Notes: a model not told the origin generated them from the sequence alone. 64,000 nucleotides of DNA from Orientallactaga sibirica (GCA_036365145.1 JAEOAD010000240.1:2108001-2172000), one strand, 5' to 3'. Shown: positions 10,575 to 22,715, numbered from the stretch's first letter. Translations and numbers: made by a program.

Positions 10575-13225
10575 TTGAAATCAGTAGCTTTTCTTTACAC
10601 TAACAACATATCCGGGAATCACTCCCATTCACAATAGCACCAAAAAATAAAATAAAATACCTTAGAATAAATCTAACCAAGGATGTGAAAGATCTCCAAA
10701 ATGAAAACATTAAAACACCCAAGCAAGAAATTGCAGAAGACACTTGGAAATGGAAAGACATCCCATGTTCTTGGATTAGAAGGATCAATATTATGAAAAT
10801 GTTGATTTTGCCAAAAGCAATCTACACATTTAATGCAATCCCCATTCAAATTCCAATGGTATTCCTCAATGAAATAGAAAAAACAATCCTAAAATTCATT
10901 TGGAAGGACAAAAAACCTCGAACAGCCAAAACAATTTTGAGCAACAAAAATAAGGCTGGTGGTATCACCATCCAAGATTTTACACTATATCACAAAACAA
11001 AAACAGCACCGCAGTGGCACAAAGATAGACACATAGATCAATAGAACTGAATAGAGGACCCAGATGTTAATCGAGGCAGCTACAGCCATTTGATTTTTTG
11101 ACACACACACAAAAAAAAAAAATCACAGGAGAAAAGACAGCCTCTTCAACAAGTGGTGCTGGGAAAACTGGCTATCTATATGTAGAAAGATGAAAATAGA
11201 TCCTTGTCTTTCTCCATGCACTAGAATCAAGTCCAAATGGATTAGGGACCCTAATATCAGACCCGAAACTCTGAAAGTGCTAGAGGAAAAAGTAGGGGAA
11301 ACCCTTCAACATATTGGCATAGGCAATGAATTTCTGAATATAACCCAGCTGCCCAGGAAATAAAACCACAAATCAACCACTGGGATCACATGAAATTACA
11401 AAGCTTTCGTACAGCAAAGGACACTGTGAATAGAGCAAAAAGACAACCTACCTAATGGGAGAAAATGTTTTCCAGTTATACATCTGAGAATTAATATCCA
11501 GAATATACAAAGAACACAAAAAAACTACACAATAAGAAATCAAACAACCCTATTTAAAAAATGGGCTACAGACCTAAATAGAGAATTCTCAAAAGAAGAA
11601 ATACAGATGGCATATAAACATCTTACAGTGTTCTACATCCTTAGCCATCAGGGAAATGCAAATTAAAACTACTTTGAGATTCCATCTCACTCCTGTCAGA
11701 ATGGCCATCATCAAGAAAACAAAGACAATAAATGTTGGCAATGATGCAGGAAAAAGGAAACCCTTCTACACTGTTGGTGGGAATGTAACCTTGTATAGCC
11801 ATTGTGTAAATCAGTGTGGAGGATCCTGAGACAGCTAAAAATAGATTTACTATATGACTCAGCTATAGCACTCCTAGGCATATATACTAAAGACTCTTCT
11901 CACTACCTTAGAAATACTTGCACAACAATGTTTATTGCTGCTCTATTCACAGTAGCTAGGAAATGGAACCAGCCTAAATGTTCCTCAACAGATGAATGGA
12001 TAATAAACATGTGGTATATTTATACAATGGAGTTCTTTTCAGCAGTAAAGAAAAATGAAATTATGAAATTTGCAGGGAAATGGATGGATCTGGAAAGGAT
12101 TATACTTAGTGAGATAACCCAGGACCAGAAAGCCAAATGCCACATGTTTTCTCTCATATGTGGATCCTAGTTACAAATATTCAGACTTGTGTGTGAGTTG
12201 GAGTAAAAATCAGTAGCAGAGGCCAGTAAGCTAGAAAAGGGCTATAAGGGAGAGAGGAGAGGAGTGGACTTAAGGGGATGGTACTGTATGTATGTAAGTA
12301 GATGGACAGATTACTGTGAGTGGAATGGCCTAAGTGAGGTCAGGGGAAGAGATTGAGTAAAAGGAATATGGGGGAAGGGGTAATCAAAATCCAGGATATT
12401 GTGAATAAGCCACATGATAACCTATTATTTGGATAAGGGAACACCCAGAAGCCATAGTCTGTTACTAGAAAATTTTCAGTGCCAGGGATAGAATATCTTC
12501 CAGTGAGTTGTTGGCCAGGGAGGTCCTTGATTCCCCCCAAATATTACAAGTTATTGCCAAGGCTCTTGGTTTCCCACCAGCAATAGATGATAAGATCCTA
12601 TTGCTGAAGATTGCACATGCCTTGGCTGCAAGGTTACCGAGAAATCAAACTGGGCTGAACTGAAAAATCTTCTCCCAATAGACCAGCTGACAGTTGGAAA
12701 AAGCTGCATTGCATGCAGCCTTATGGGAAACAGAAGCCATCAGTGGTTAAAACAGTGGACACTGCAAGCCTCAAGTTTGGCCAGCTAAGCCAAAGGAGCC
12801 AATGGGTGCAGTAGTGGCATGTCTGTTATGGGGGAAACCATCTGTTCTCTAATTGGACTGAAAACCTGCTCTATGGGAAAGAATACATACCTGGTACTGA
12901 AAACCTAATCAAAAACCTATGGTGGGGGAATTCATTAGCATTATGAGTGTAATGCCTGCTCTTGCCTGGCTAAATGCATAATTTTGCTCACGAAACTGCC
13001 CTGTAAGTACTTTACTTAATATTCATATCCATACATTAATGTTACTCACACTTTTGGTTAGAGAAGCTTCTCTTTTCTGATGGCAGTGACCACTGGGATG
13101 ACCCAAAAGGCACCATAGTGCTGATAAGATGTGACAGAGGAATATTCAGCACTAAAACATCTCTCTCACCCCTTCCAAGGCTCAGGGTCCATTGAGGAAG
13201 AGGTGGTGGAAAGAATGTAAGAGTT
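10575..13225 (+). mobile_element. Outer L1, 5'-truncated, left part
   Basis: Remnant of the ORF2 carboxyl third (about 10580-12170), recognised by [17 protein letters not shown], [14 protein letters not shown] and MWYIYTMEFFSAVKKNEI-like segments, but broken by frameshifts and stops. The 3' UTR runs from about 12170. It stops at 13225, where the inner L1 begins, and resumes after 18424. Confidence 0.9.
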
Positions 13226-16200
13226 GACTTCCGGGTAAGATGGTGCATAGGAGCCACGCCAAGGGAATTAAGAAAACTACAGCAAAATACACTCTTCTTC
13301 TGACAAGTGCAGAATAGTTTTTTCCAGTGAAACAGCAGAAAAGCAGGAGACACCAGAATACCACTGTGGAGCTTGAGGCCTGATCCTCGGCAGCCCAGTC
13401 CGCCACCGCCCCATCCGTGCGCCAGGCACCACCCACCAGGCATACCTACCAGCAGCAATAGAGACCAAACAAGGAGACTTTCCAACCTCATCAGCATTCT
13501 TCCAGAGCCCAGAAATCTAAAGAAAAGTCTAATGAGCTACTGAAAGAGATATAGGGGAACAGTGTGAGCAACTACAGGCTTCCTGAACTCTCCCAAGCCG
13601 CAACCATCAGAACCGAAAACCTTCAGCATTCATCTCCCAGCAGCAGTGCATCCAGCACACCTGAGCCACGCTCAAGCTCCACAGCACAACACTGGCAGCA
13701 CATCCAGCACAGCTGAGCCAAGCTGAAGCTCAACAACACAACACCAGCAGTGCATCCAGGACAGCTGAGCCAAGCTCAAGCTCCACAGCTCAAGGAACGA
13801 GGTGGGCACTCAGCATTGGTGAGATTGGAAGCCGCACCAAAAGGTAACAAGGCCAAGTGACAAAAAAAAAAGGGGGGGCCGGCATTGGATGTGCTAATCT
13901 CAGGTTATAGGTTACATATTTGTGATTGACTTTACCACTTTCAAATAGCTGAACATGTGATATTAAATATTGCTGCCTTTAATACTTTTAGATTTATAGG
14001 GCCTTTATCTTTTGCTTCTGTCATTATTGGGGGCAGGGTCTGATCCAGATCCAGGCTGACCTGGAACCCAATTCAGAACAGAATCCTCTACCTCCTGGCT
14101 GACAGGATTAAGGGTGTAGAGCAACACACACCCCTAGGGATTTTGGCCTTAAAAGACTGTTTGTTTTAATCCCACACTTGTATACTCTGTGCTGGTTTAA
14201 ACTGATTATGTATTTTGCTCAGTTGAAGTTTAGAATTTGCCAGGAAATTGTTCTACACAGTCCACTACAATACTTGCTTAACAAGCAAACTCAACACCTA
14301 GGATTACTTCTGAGGTTGGATATGGGTACAAGTGCTACACTTGGCACCTTAAACTCATATCCTGAAAGTATATAAAGGTGGATCGTCACATCTAAGAGCA
14401 CTGCAGACAAATAGAAAACCTAAGCATCAAATAAATCCAGGATGCAAAAGTCACTACATTATAATACAAGAAACACAAAGAATCAAGACAATGCAATCCT
14501 ACCAAAAATCACAAATCCATCAGAAATGTTCACCAATGAGACTGCTTTAGATGAAGTTCCTGACAAAGATTTCAAAAGAACGATGTTATCCATACTCAAA
14601 GAAATGAAAGAAGAAATGAAAGGTGTCAGAGAAGAAAACAAAGGAATTAAAGAAGAAAACAAACTCCTGAAAGAGAACACAGGAAACCAGCTTAATAAAA
14701 TAAAAAGGTCATTACAGGACATGAGTAAGGAAATAGAAATACTTCTCAAACTTGTCCATAAAATAAAAAAGGAAGGAATTCTACCAAAATCCTTCTATGA
14801 AGCCAGAATCACCCTGATACCAAAACCAGACAAAGTCAGAAAAATAGAAAATTACAGACCAATCTCCCTCATGAACATAGATGCAAAAATTCTCAACAAA
14901 ATACTAGCAAACAGAATACAAGAATATATCAGAAATATTGTTCACCCCGACCAAGTAGGCTTTATCCCAGAGATGCAGGGATGGTTCAACATACACAAAT
15001 CCATAAATGTAATACATCATATAAATGGTCTGAAGGACAAAAATCATATGGTCATCTCAACAGATGCAGAAAAGGCATTTGACAAAATCCAAAACCCCTT
15101 CCTGGTAAACGTATTACAGAAACTGGGAATAGAAGGAACATATCTCAACATAATAAAAGCTATTTATGACAAATTTACAGCCAACATAATTTTAAATGGT
15201 GAAAAACTTGAAGCTTTTCCTCTAAATTCAGGAACAAGACAAGGGTGTCCACTTTCCCCACTACTATTTAATATAGTACTGGAAGTCTAAGCTATAGCAA
15301 TAAGGCAAGAGACACTCATAAAAGGGATACAAATTGGAAAAGAAGAGATCAAATTATCATTATTTGCAGATGATATGATTCTATACATAACAGAACCTAA
15401 AGACTCTATCAGCAAACTGTTAGAGCTGATAAACACTTTTAGCAATGTAACAGATACAAAATAAACACACAGAAATAAGCAGCTTTTCTATACACTAACA
15501 ACAAACATGCAGAGGATGAAATCAGGGAATCTCTCCCATTCACAATTGCCTCAAAAAAAAAAAAAAAAAAAAATACCTTGGAATAAACTTAACCAAGGAA
15601 GTGAAGGATCTCTACAATGAGAACTTTAAAAAACTCAAGCGAGAAATTGCAGAAGACACAAGGAAATGGAAAGATATCCCATGTTCTTGGATTGGAAGAA
15701 TCAATATTATGAAAATGTCAATCTTATCAAAAGCAATCTACACATTTAATGCAGTCCCCATTAAAATCCCAATAGCATTCTTCACAGAAATAGAAAAAAA
15801 ATCCTAAAATTCATCTGGAAACACAAAAAACCTTGAATAGCCAAAACAATTTTGCACATTAAAAATCAGGCTGGTGGTGTTACCATACCCAATTTTAAGT
15901 TATATTACAAAGCCATAGTTAAAAAAAAAACCAGCATGGTACTGGCACAAGGACAGGACAGACATGTAGATCAATGGAACAGAACAGAAGATCCAAATAT
16001 TAATCCAGGCAGTTACAACCTGATTTTTGACAAAAATGCCAAAAATATTCATTGGAGAAAAGATAGCCTCTTCAACAAGTGGTGCTGGGAAAACTTGGTA
16101 TATGTATGTAAAAGGATAAAAATAGACCCTTGTCTCTCTCCATGCATAAGAGTCAAGTCCAAATGGATCAGGGACCTTAATATCAGACCTGAAACTCTGA

Positions 16201-18423
16201 AACTGCTAGAGGAAAAGGTAGGGGAAACCCTTCAACATATTGGCATAGGCAAGGACTTTCTGAATATAACCCCCATTGCTCAGGGAATAAAACCACTAAT
16301 CAACCACTGGGACCTCATGAAATTACAGAACTTTTGTAAAGCAAAGGACACTAGGAATAGAGCAAAGAGACAACCTACAAAATGGGAGAAAATCTTTGCC
16401 AGCTATACAGCTGACAGAGGATTAATATACAGAATATACAAAGAACTCAAAAGACAGAACAATAAGAAATCAAACAACCCATTTAAAAAATGGGCTATGG
16501 AACTAAATAGAGAGTTCTCAGAATAAGAAATACAGATGGCATAAAAACATCTAAAAAAGTTACACATCCTTAGCCATCAGGGAAATGCAAATTAAAACCA
16601 CTTTGAGATTCCATTTCACTCCTGTCAGAATGGATACCATCAAGAAAACAAATGACAATAAGTGTTGGTGTGGATGCAGAAAAAGAGGAACATTTCTACA
16701 TTGTTGGTGGGAATGTAATCTGGTCCAGCCATTGTGGAAATCAGTGTGGAGGTTTTTGAGACAGCTAAAAATATTCACCATATGATCCAGCTATAGCACT
16801 CCTACGCATATATCTGAAGGACTCTTCTCACTACCTTAGAGATACTTGCACAACCATGTTTACTGCTGCTCTATTCACAATAGCTAGGAAATAGAACCAT
16901 CCTAGATGTCCCTCCACAGATGAATGGATAATAAAGATGTGGTACATTTACACAATGGTGTTCTATTCGGCGGTAAAGAAAAATGAATTATGAAATTTGC
17001 AGGGAAATGGATGGATCTGGAAAGGATTGTACTAAGTGAGGTAACCCAGCCCCAGAAAGACAAATGTCACATGTTCTCTCTCATATGTGGATCCTAGCTA
17101 CAAATATATAGACTTGTGTGTGAACTGGAACCAAAAATCGGTAGCAGAAGCCAGTAAGCTGGTAAAAGGCTATAAGTGCGGGAGGAGAGGGAAGGACCTT
17201 AAGTCATTGGTATTGTACATATTTAAGTATTCAAGATTACAGGGAGGGGAAAGGCCTAAGCGAGGCCATGGGAAGAGACTGCATACAAGAAGGGCAGGGG
17301 GAGGGTCAATCAAAATTCAAGACAGTCTGAATAAAACTTATGTAAACCTACTTTTCTGAATAATGGCACATCCAGAAGCTACAGACTGTTACTAGAAAAT
17401 TTTCAGTGCCTGGGATGGGATACCTTCCAGTGAGTTGTTGGCCAAGGAGGTCCCAGTAACCTCCAAAACATTAAAGGCTATTGCCAAGGCCCTTGGTTTC
17501 CCTTGAGAAACAGATGGTAAGACCCTATTGCTGAAGACATCTCTTGCCTGAGAGGCAAGGTCACTGAGAAAGCAAGCTGGTGCTGAGCAGAAAACCTTCT
17601 CCCTGTAGACCAGCCAACTGAAAGCTGGGAAAAGCTGCACTGCATGCAGCCATATGGGAGACAGAAGTCATCAGCGGTGAAAACTGTGGACCTTGGAAAA
17701 CTCAAGTTTGGCCAGACAGGCCTATGACTGAATGGGTACAATAGTGGCATGGGTGCTCTTGGGGAAACCAACTGCTCCATAATTAGACTGAAGGTCCTCT
17801 CTATGGGAGGGAATACATGTCTGGTACTGAAAAAAACTAAGCAAAAGTCTATGGCAGGGGAGGTCATGAGCCTTAGGGGTATAAAGCCTGCTCTTGTCTG
17901 GCTAAATGTATATATTATTCCCACCAAGCTGCGGTGAAAGCACTACATTTAATGTTCATATTCACATATTAATGCTACTCTCACTTCTGGTTAGAGAAGC
18001 TTCTCTTTTCAGATGGCGATGACCACTGGGATGACCCAAAAAGCAACATAGTGCTGAGAAGGGATAGAGGAGTGTCCAGCACTGAAATAGCTGTCACACC
18101 CTCCAAGGCTCAGGGTCCATTGCGGAAGAGGGGGGCGGAAAGAATGTAACAGGCAAAGGAAGGGTACAACTCCTTACAATGCAACTGTCCAGACAGAAAT
18201 TGGCCTCGATATCCATGACCTTGTAGTGCCTAGCAATACCTTCACAAGACCCTCATAATAGACAAAAAAGATGATGACATCAAATTAAAAGAGAGACTAA
18301 TGGAGAGAGGGAGGGGATATGATAGAGAATGGAGTTCTGAAGGGGAATGGGGGGGGGAGGGAAATATCATGGTTTTTTTTGTCTGTAAGTATAGAAGTTA
18401 TCAATAAAAATAAATAAATAAAA
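13226..18423 (+). mobile_element. Inner L1, internally deleted, inserted in the outer L1
   Basis: The 5' end is at 13226, beginning GACTTCCGGGTAAGATGG, and a G+C-richer 5' UTR of about 1.2 kb follows. Next come ORF1 and ORF2 remains (14442-17095), a 3' UTR (about 17095-18410) and an ATAAAAATAAATAAATAAAA tail. A 13-bp duplication GAATGTAAGAGTT at 13213-13225 and 18425-18437 flanks it. Both flanks are outer-L1 3' UTR, so this is a later insertion. A full-length element of this kind would be about 2-3 kb longer, so most of ORF1 and the amino half of ORF2 are missing. Confidence 0.9.
14442..17095 (+). pseudogene. L1 ORF1-ORF2 deletion fusion and broken ORF2
   Basis: The ATG at 14442 opens a 282-codon frame. 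Residues 1 to about 105 are an ORF1 amino part, with a Lys/Glu-rich coiled coil at about 45-105. The frame then passes directly into the reverse-transcriptase domain, from the [12 protein letters not shown] segment at about 111. The RT motif [11 protein letters not shown] is present near the end, before a TAA-region stop at 15288-15290. The FADD catalytic box is at 15363-15374, beyond that stop. Downstream ORF2 pieces follow in changing frames: 15601-15807, 15852-16526 and 16585-16785. The endonuclease domain is absent, so it cannot be active. Confidence 0.9.
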
Positions 18424-18715
18424 GGAATGTAAGAGTTAAAGGAAGTTTTGGACTGCTTACAATGCAATTCACCAGACAGAAATTGGCCTTGATATCCATT
18501 ACCTCACAGTGCCTAACACTATCTTCACAAGACCCTTACAATAGGAGGAAAAGATGATAAACATCAAAATGAAACAGAGACTAACAGAAAGAGAGAAGGC
18601 ATATGATGGAGTGTAGATCTGTGAAGAAGAAGTGGGTAAAGGGAGGGAATTATCATGGTTTATCTTCTGTAAGTATAGAAGCTGTCAATGAAAAGGAAAA
18701 CAGAAAAACAAAAAG
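18424..18715 (+). mobile_element. Outer L1, right part (3' UTR end)
   Basis: It continues the outer 3' UTR after the inner insertion. The order of blocks (AATGCAATTCACCAGACAGAAATTGG, ATCCATTACCTCACAGTG, TAAGTATAGAAGCTGTCAAT) matches the inner L1's own 3' UTR at about 18170-18410. It ends in an A-rich tail. Confidence 0.85.
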
Positions 18716-19126
18716 TCTAGGATGAAAGCCATTGTTGTGTATACTAATTTTTTAAAAAAATGAATAAATCATCCAGGTTATAAATGAATAAAACCAGAAA
18801 CAAAATCCAGGACAAGTCAGTTTCTTTTTCTTACAACATGTCAGCTACTGTTTACTTAAGTTTCTCTAGACTGAATTCTTTTTCAGCCCACTTAATAAAT
18901 GATAATAAAGAACAAATAAAACACAAATTTTAAGGTTTTCATATAAGTCTCAAATGCTTTGTAAATTTTTTGTTCTTTTAAATCAACAACACGTGTCAAA
19001 GTTAAAGCATTTATGTTTAACTTGTGAGACAAAGAAAAAGAAAAAAAGACTTTGAGCAGTCCTACACACACTGCAATATGCAGAACATCCACTGGAGGGA
19101 AGCAAACACTAGATTTTGAGGGTTAC

Positions 19127-19914
19127 CTGCATTGGTGTTTCATTTCCTTGTTGAAACTCTTCAATTTGCTGCTGTTGCCAAGGGGCTAAACTGTAAGAAT
19201 CCTCTGTAGTTCTGCCTTCCAATGGGTTTGTACGTAACTGTTCTGTAAGCCACATCTGAGTCCTCACAGAAGGCTGAATGGGAAGTCCACCTACTGCCTG
19301 CTGACCAAGCATTAAATATTTTGGAGGTTCAAAACCCTCTGAGCTTTTCACAATGGGCTTGCTCTCAGGCAAAGCACTGTATGTCATGTCTAAGGTCTGC
19401 CTCCTAAGAGGGGAGGAGGAGCCTCGAAAGTCTTCTTTGTTACAACTCTCAAATTTATACTTGCAGTCCAGAGTTGATGACCGTTTCTTATACATTTCCT
19501 TATCTTCCAGCTTAAGCATCTCCATACTATCATGTAAACAGTTAGGCCCAAAGGTCCTTAATTGTGTCATGAAAGCCTTGCCCCTCCCTGTTTTTTCCAA
19601 ACCATCCCTCAAGTCTTCCATGCGTACAGTACCAGCCTGGCTGCAGTTATCTGAAGCAGTAAGTTTGGACAAAGATGACCATTTCCGCAATGGCCGGAAA
19701 TCCTTCATGTCTAGTGAAGAGTCCTGCTCACCCCTATTGTGATCTCCCAATGTTTGCATGAGGTTTGTATTCCACTTGGAGCCATCTGATGCTAAGGATT
19801 CCCTATGTTTGGAAGCTGAAGCACTGCAGTTGGATGGCATCACATGGGCGGTGGGAAGAGTAACCAATGATCGGCTGGGCTTAAAAGATAAAGTGCCACT
19901 TGAAGTTGAATGAT
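19127..19914 (-). CDS. CEP85L: CEP85L exon 3 (large internal coding exon)
   Basis: CEP85L (centrosomal protein 85-like) localises to centrosomes and supports microtubule organisation in migrating neurons; its paralogue is CEP85. This 788-nt exon encodes about 262 residues with no stop. It starts after a TTTCCAG acceptor with two bases that complete a GAT codon begun in exon 2, and it ends on a complete CAG codon before a GTAACC donor. Recognisable stretches include [45 protein letters not shown] and [15 protein letters not shown]. The part is low in charged helices and rich in Ser/Thr, lying before the coiled coils, which are in later exons off the window. The opposite-strand 129-codon frame at 19353-19742 is a shadow. 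The identification rests on remembered similarity to the human protein. Confidence 0.95.
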
Positions 19915-20216
19915 CTGGAAACACAAAGATTGTCAGGTTAGTTTCAATTAACAGGTAAAAGAGAATGAGATAAATGTAAAATGAAAAATTCCCAAGTAAA
20001 AATCTGAATATGGCTTTCTACCACACATTTCCCAGAGATATAACCTCAAAATGAGAAAACCAATAATACTTCAAGTTTATCACAAACAAGTCACACATGC
20101 TTTCCAACATCATTTCCTAAACATGCTTACATACTGAAGAATATGTAAGAATGAAAATGACTGGGAAACATTTATATTTATCCTATTCAATTATTACCTT
20201 TAATAGAAAAAGTTAC

Positions 20217-20290
20217 TGGCTAGTTAGCCCTGTTGGTTAGAGCATGGTGCCAGTAAAACAAAAAGGCCTGTGTCCCTACTGAGAGGTCTC
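20217..20290 (+). pseudogene. tRNA pseudogene, tRNA-Ile-like
   Basis: GCTAGTTAGCCCTGTTGGTTAGAGCATGGTGCC follows the first half of eukaryotic tRNA-Ile (AAT), including a TTAGC...GGTTAGAGC A-box region. The anticodon arm and the T arm (GTCCCTACT) are degraded and the acceptor stem does not pair. It could also be the head of an old tRNA-derived SINE. Confidence 0.55.
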
Positions 20291-20300
20291 ACTCATACAA

Positions 20301-20645
20301 ACACATGCACACACAATACATGACTAAGTGAATAAAAAATTAAATATTTGACAGCATGAATGTCTGGGGGAAATGGACTTACCAGAGATGAGTCTAGATA
20401 TGGCAACTATTTTAAAACTTCAAAATAGTATTTTGTCCAAGGAAACTTACTTAGATGAAATGTAGTCCCTAATGTGCTTCAATTGTAGTCATATATCAAA
20501 ACAACTGGATTTTAACTCCACAAAATATATTTTTAGTATTCTTCCTAAAGTGTAGAAGTCAACACCAAACCTAAACATTTCAGCTACACTAGATACCTGG
20601 AATCTAGTACCTTACTCCAAGAGTTTCTAATTTAGTACAAATCAG
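20301..20645 (+). repeat. Diverged local duplication, copy 1
   Basis: Two blocks recur later in the intron. The block at 20301-20505 (with CTAAGTGAATAAAAAATTAA and ATGTAGTCCCTAATGTGCTT) matches 21545-21735. The block at 20591-20645 (with TCTAGTACCTTACTCCAAGAG) matches 21270-21320. It does not resemble any repeat family I know. Confidence 0.7.
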
Positions 20646-21084
20646 GGCTTAAAGATAGCAGAAGCATAAGCAGGTTTTTACATTTTACTTTAGACAAGGT
20701 CTTAATTTCTTTTCAAGAAATTTCACTACTAGGTCAAAATTCTATAAAGGTGTTTCATGATTTCAAAGTCTGAAATATCTCAAGCCAGGGGACGTGTTCA
20801 GTTTCCATGACGGCTGAAAGTCCTGACACTATAATCACCAGCATTAGCTGCTGCTTCAATCTGATACTGCTACTTCCCTGTCTGCCTAATAGCTCAGATT
20901 TCTTAACTGCATAGAAGATCAACAATTAGTGATTTTAAAAAAAAAATCCACATTAGACTAGGGTTCACCCTTATAAATGTAGTTGACAGGCGCTATTCAT
21001 AGAATATGACCTTTAGGATAGAAGTTACTCCTAGACATTCTTTTCTACAAATTCTCAAACCTTAGCAAACTTAAAAAGTTATCT

Positions 21085-21266
21085 GGGCTGGGAATGGAGG
21101 CACATGCCTTAAGTCCAAGCACTTAGAGGCTGAGGTATGAAGATTGCTCTGAGTTTGAGTCCAACATGGGGCTACAGAGTGAGTTCCAGGTCAGCCTGGC
21201 CCACAGTGAGACCCTGTCTCAAAAACAAACAAACAAACAAACAAACAAACAAACAAAAAAAACACA
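21085..21266 (+). repeat. B1-like SINE with (CAAA)n tail
   Basis: GGGCTGGGAATGGAGGCACATGCC head, GAGTTCCAGGTCAGCCTGG middle, GAGACCCTGTCTC end, then about nine AAAC units. Confidence 0.85.
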
Positions 21267-21269
21267 AAA

Positions 21270-21735
21270 GTTACCTGGTATCTAGTACCCTACTCCAAGA
21301 GATTCATTTAGTACAAATTGGAAAATGGCCCAGAAAAAGCCACTTTTAAGTAAGTATCTGCTGCTGTTGCATTCACCAAAATTCCATCAGGATCTGATTC
21401 CCATTCTGAAGCATTTATGCTTAAAATTCTAAACTCAACTATAATCAGTTACTAAGTTCTAGATAAAATTTTACTTACATTCAGAATTCACTGCTGACAA
21501 AACTAAAGCTCAAAGCATATATATACACACACACACATATACATAAACATGCACACACAATATATGACTAAGTGAATAAAAAATTAAATATTTGACACTA
21601 TGAATGTCTGGGGAAAAGGGACTATTCTTTCTTAACAGAGATGAGTCTAGATAATGGAAAATATTTGCCCAAGGAAACTTATTAGATGATATGTAGTCCC
21701 TAATGTGCTTTAAGCTATTTAATTATAGTTATAAA
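21270..21735 (+). repeat. Diverged local duplication, copy 2 (blocks swapped)
   Basis: 21270-21320 matches 20591-20645, and 21545-21735 matches 20301-20505. The blocks are in the opposite order to copy 1, and a B1-like SINE lies immediately upstream. Confidence 0.7.
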
Positions 21736-21836
21736 TCCAAATTGAGTTATTACAATGGTATCTATCCAACAGCTAAATTAAAACAGTGAAATCTGCAACT
21801 TGCATAGCAGTCCTTTTAAAAATCAAAGACCAGACC

Positions 21837-21871
21837 ATTGTTTCTTGTCTTTTTGGCTAAGATCAAGTGTA
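21837..21871 (+). pseudogene. U2 snRNA 5' fragment
   Basis: About 35 bases match the 5' end of U2 snRNA, including the conserved TTTTGGCTAAGATCAAGTGTA stretch with the branch-point-pairing neighbourhood. The match stops abruptly, so this is a truncated retrocopy. Confidence 0.8.
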
Positions 21872-22715
21872 AAACCCAGAAACCAGGATCTGAAGCATGG
21901 AAGAGATCATGGGAGAACAAATGGCTTCAGATAGATGTAAGATGTAAAGAAAGGGACATCACTATAACTTGATAATGTAAGTGAATTACATTTAAGCTAA
22001 CATATTTCTGTATTTCAAACAAATCCCAATGAACACACTGCTTCTATCTTTTCTTAAAAAGAGAAATTACTTCACCTCCCCCGTTTCCTCCCCTTCCCTC
22101 TTTTCAGATTTATCTTTCCTACAACAGAAAGGAATTAAATGCAGAAAACAACACCCTCTGATGATCTTTGAGGTCCACCATATTATAATTGCAAATTTTT
22201 TTCAGTGAAAAATAAAACCCTGTAGCAACAACAGAACTACCAAGAGTCACTAAAGAACTCTAGGGGTTTTTTTTAATTATTTTATTTCTACAATAACAAG
22301 AGTAACAATGATTGCTAAAAAATTTTAATTTGTGCATAAGAAAATACAGCTGTAGCATATAATTCAAAACACAGGTAGTTAGTATTATAGTGTTCCAAAG
22401 ATTCTGATTACTATTATACACAGGCAAGGCTACATACTATAACTTTTACATTAACAACTAAAAGAAGTAGAGCTAGCACAGCTGGATAGACACAAGCAAG
22501 AAAATGAAATTAGATACCTACTTATCATCCATAAATATGATTTTAAACAAATTATAGGCCTAAATATAATACCTAAAATTATAAAACTCTAAGAAAAACC
22601 ACAGGTATAACTCATCGGCACTTTGAGTTGGGCAATGACTGCTCATATCCAATACCAAAAGCTCAAGCACACATACAAATGAAAATAAATGACTTTATCC
22701 AAAGTTCAAAGTTTT

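Larger units (their letters stand above)
1..19126 (-). other. CEP85L: CEP85L intron downstream of exon 3 (contains PLN)
   Basis: On the - strand this is the intron after the 788-nt exon; the next CEP85L exon was not found here. On the + strand 1-3977 is the end of PLN intron 1. Apart from the listed elements I see only AT-rich unique DNA at 103-345, 599-1235, 1596-2300, 2511-3212, 3336-3977, 5110-6340, 7640-8095, 8767-9246, 9910-10022, 10281-10574 and 18716-19126. No further exon, CpG island or RNA gene is visible in those stretches. Confidence 0.75.

Noticed and set aside
13042..13497. Overlapping - strand frames of 63-151 codons.
   Set aside because: They are antisense to the outer L1 3' UTR and the G+C-rich inner L1 5' UTR; shadows, not genes.
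15601..16785. Frames resembling RT and nucleic-acid-binding proteins, as possible host genes.
   Set aside because: They are pieces of one broken L1 ORF2 in shifting frames, within an element bounded by a target duplication.
19353..19742. A 129-codon + strand frame.
   Set aside because: Exactly antisense to CEP85L exon 3; the - strand frame has splice sites and known protein similarity.
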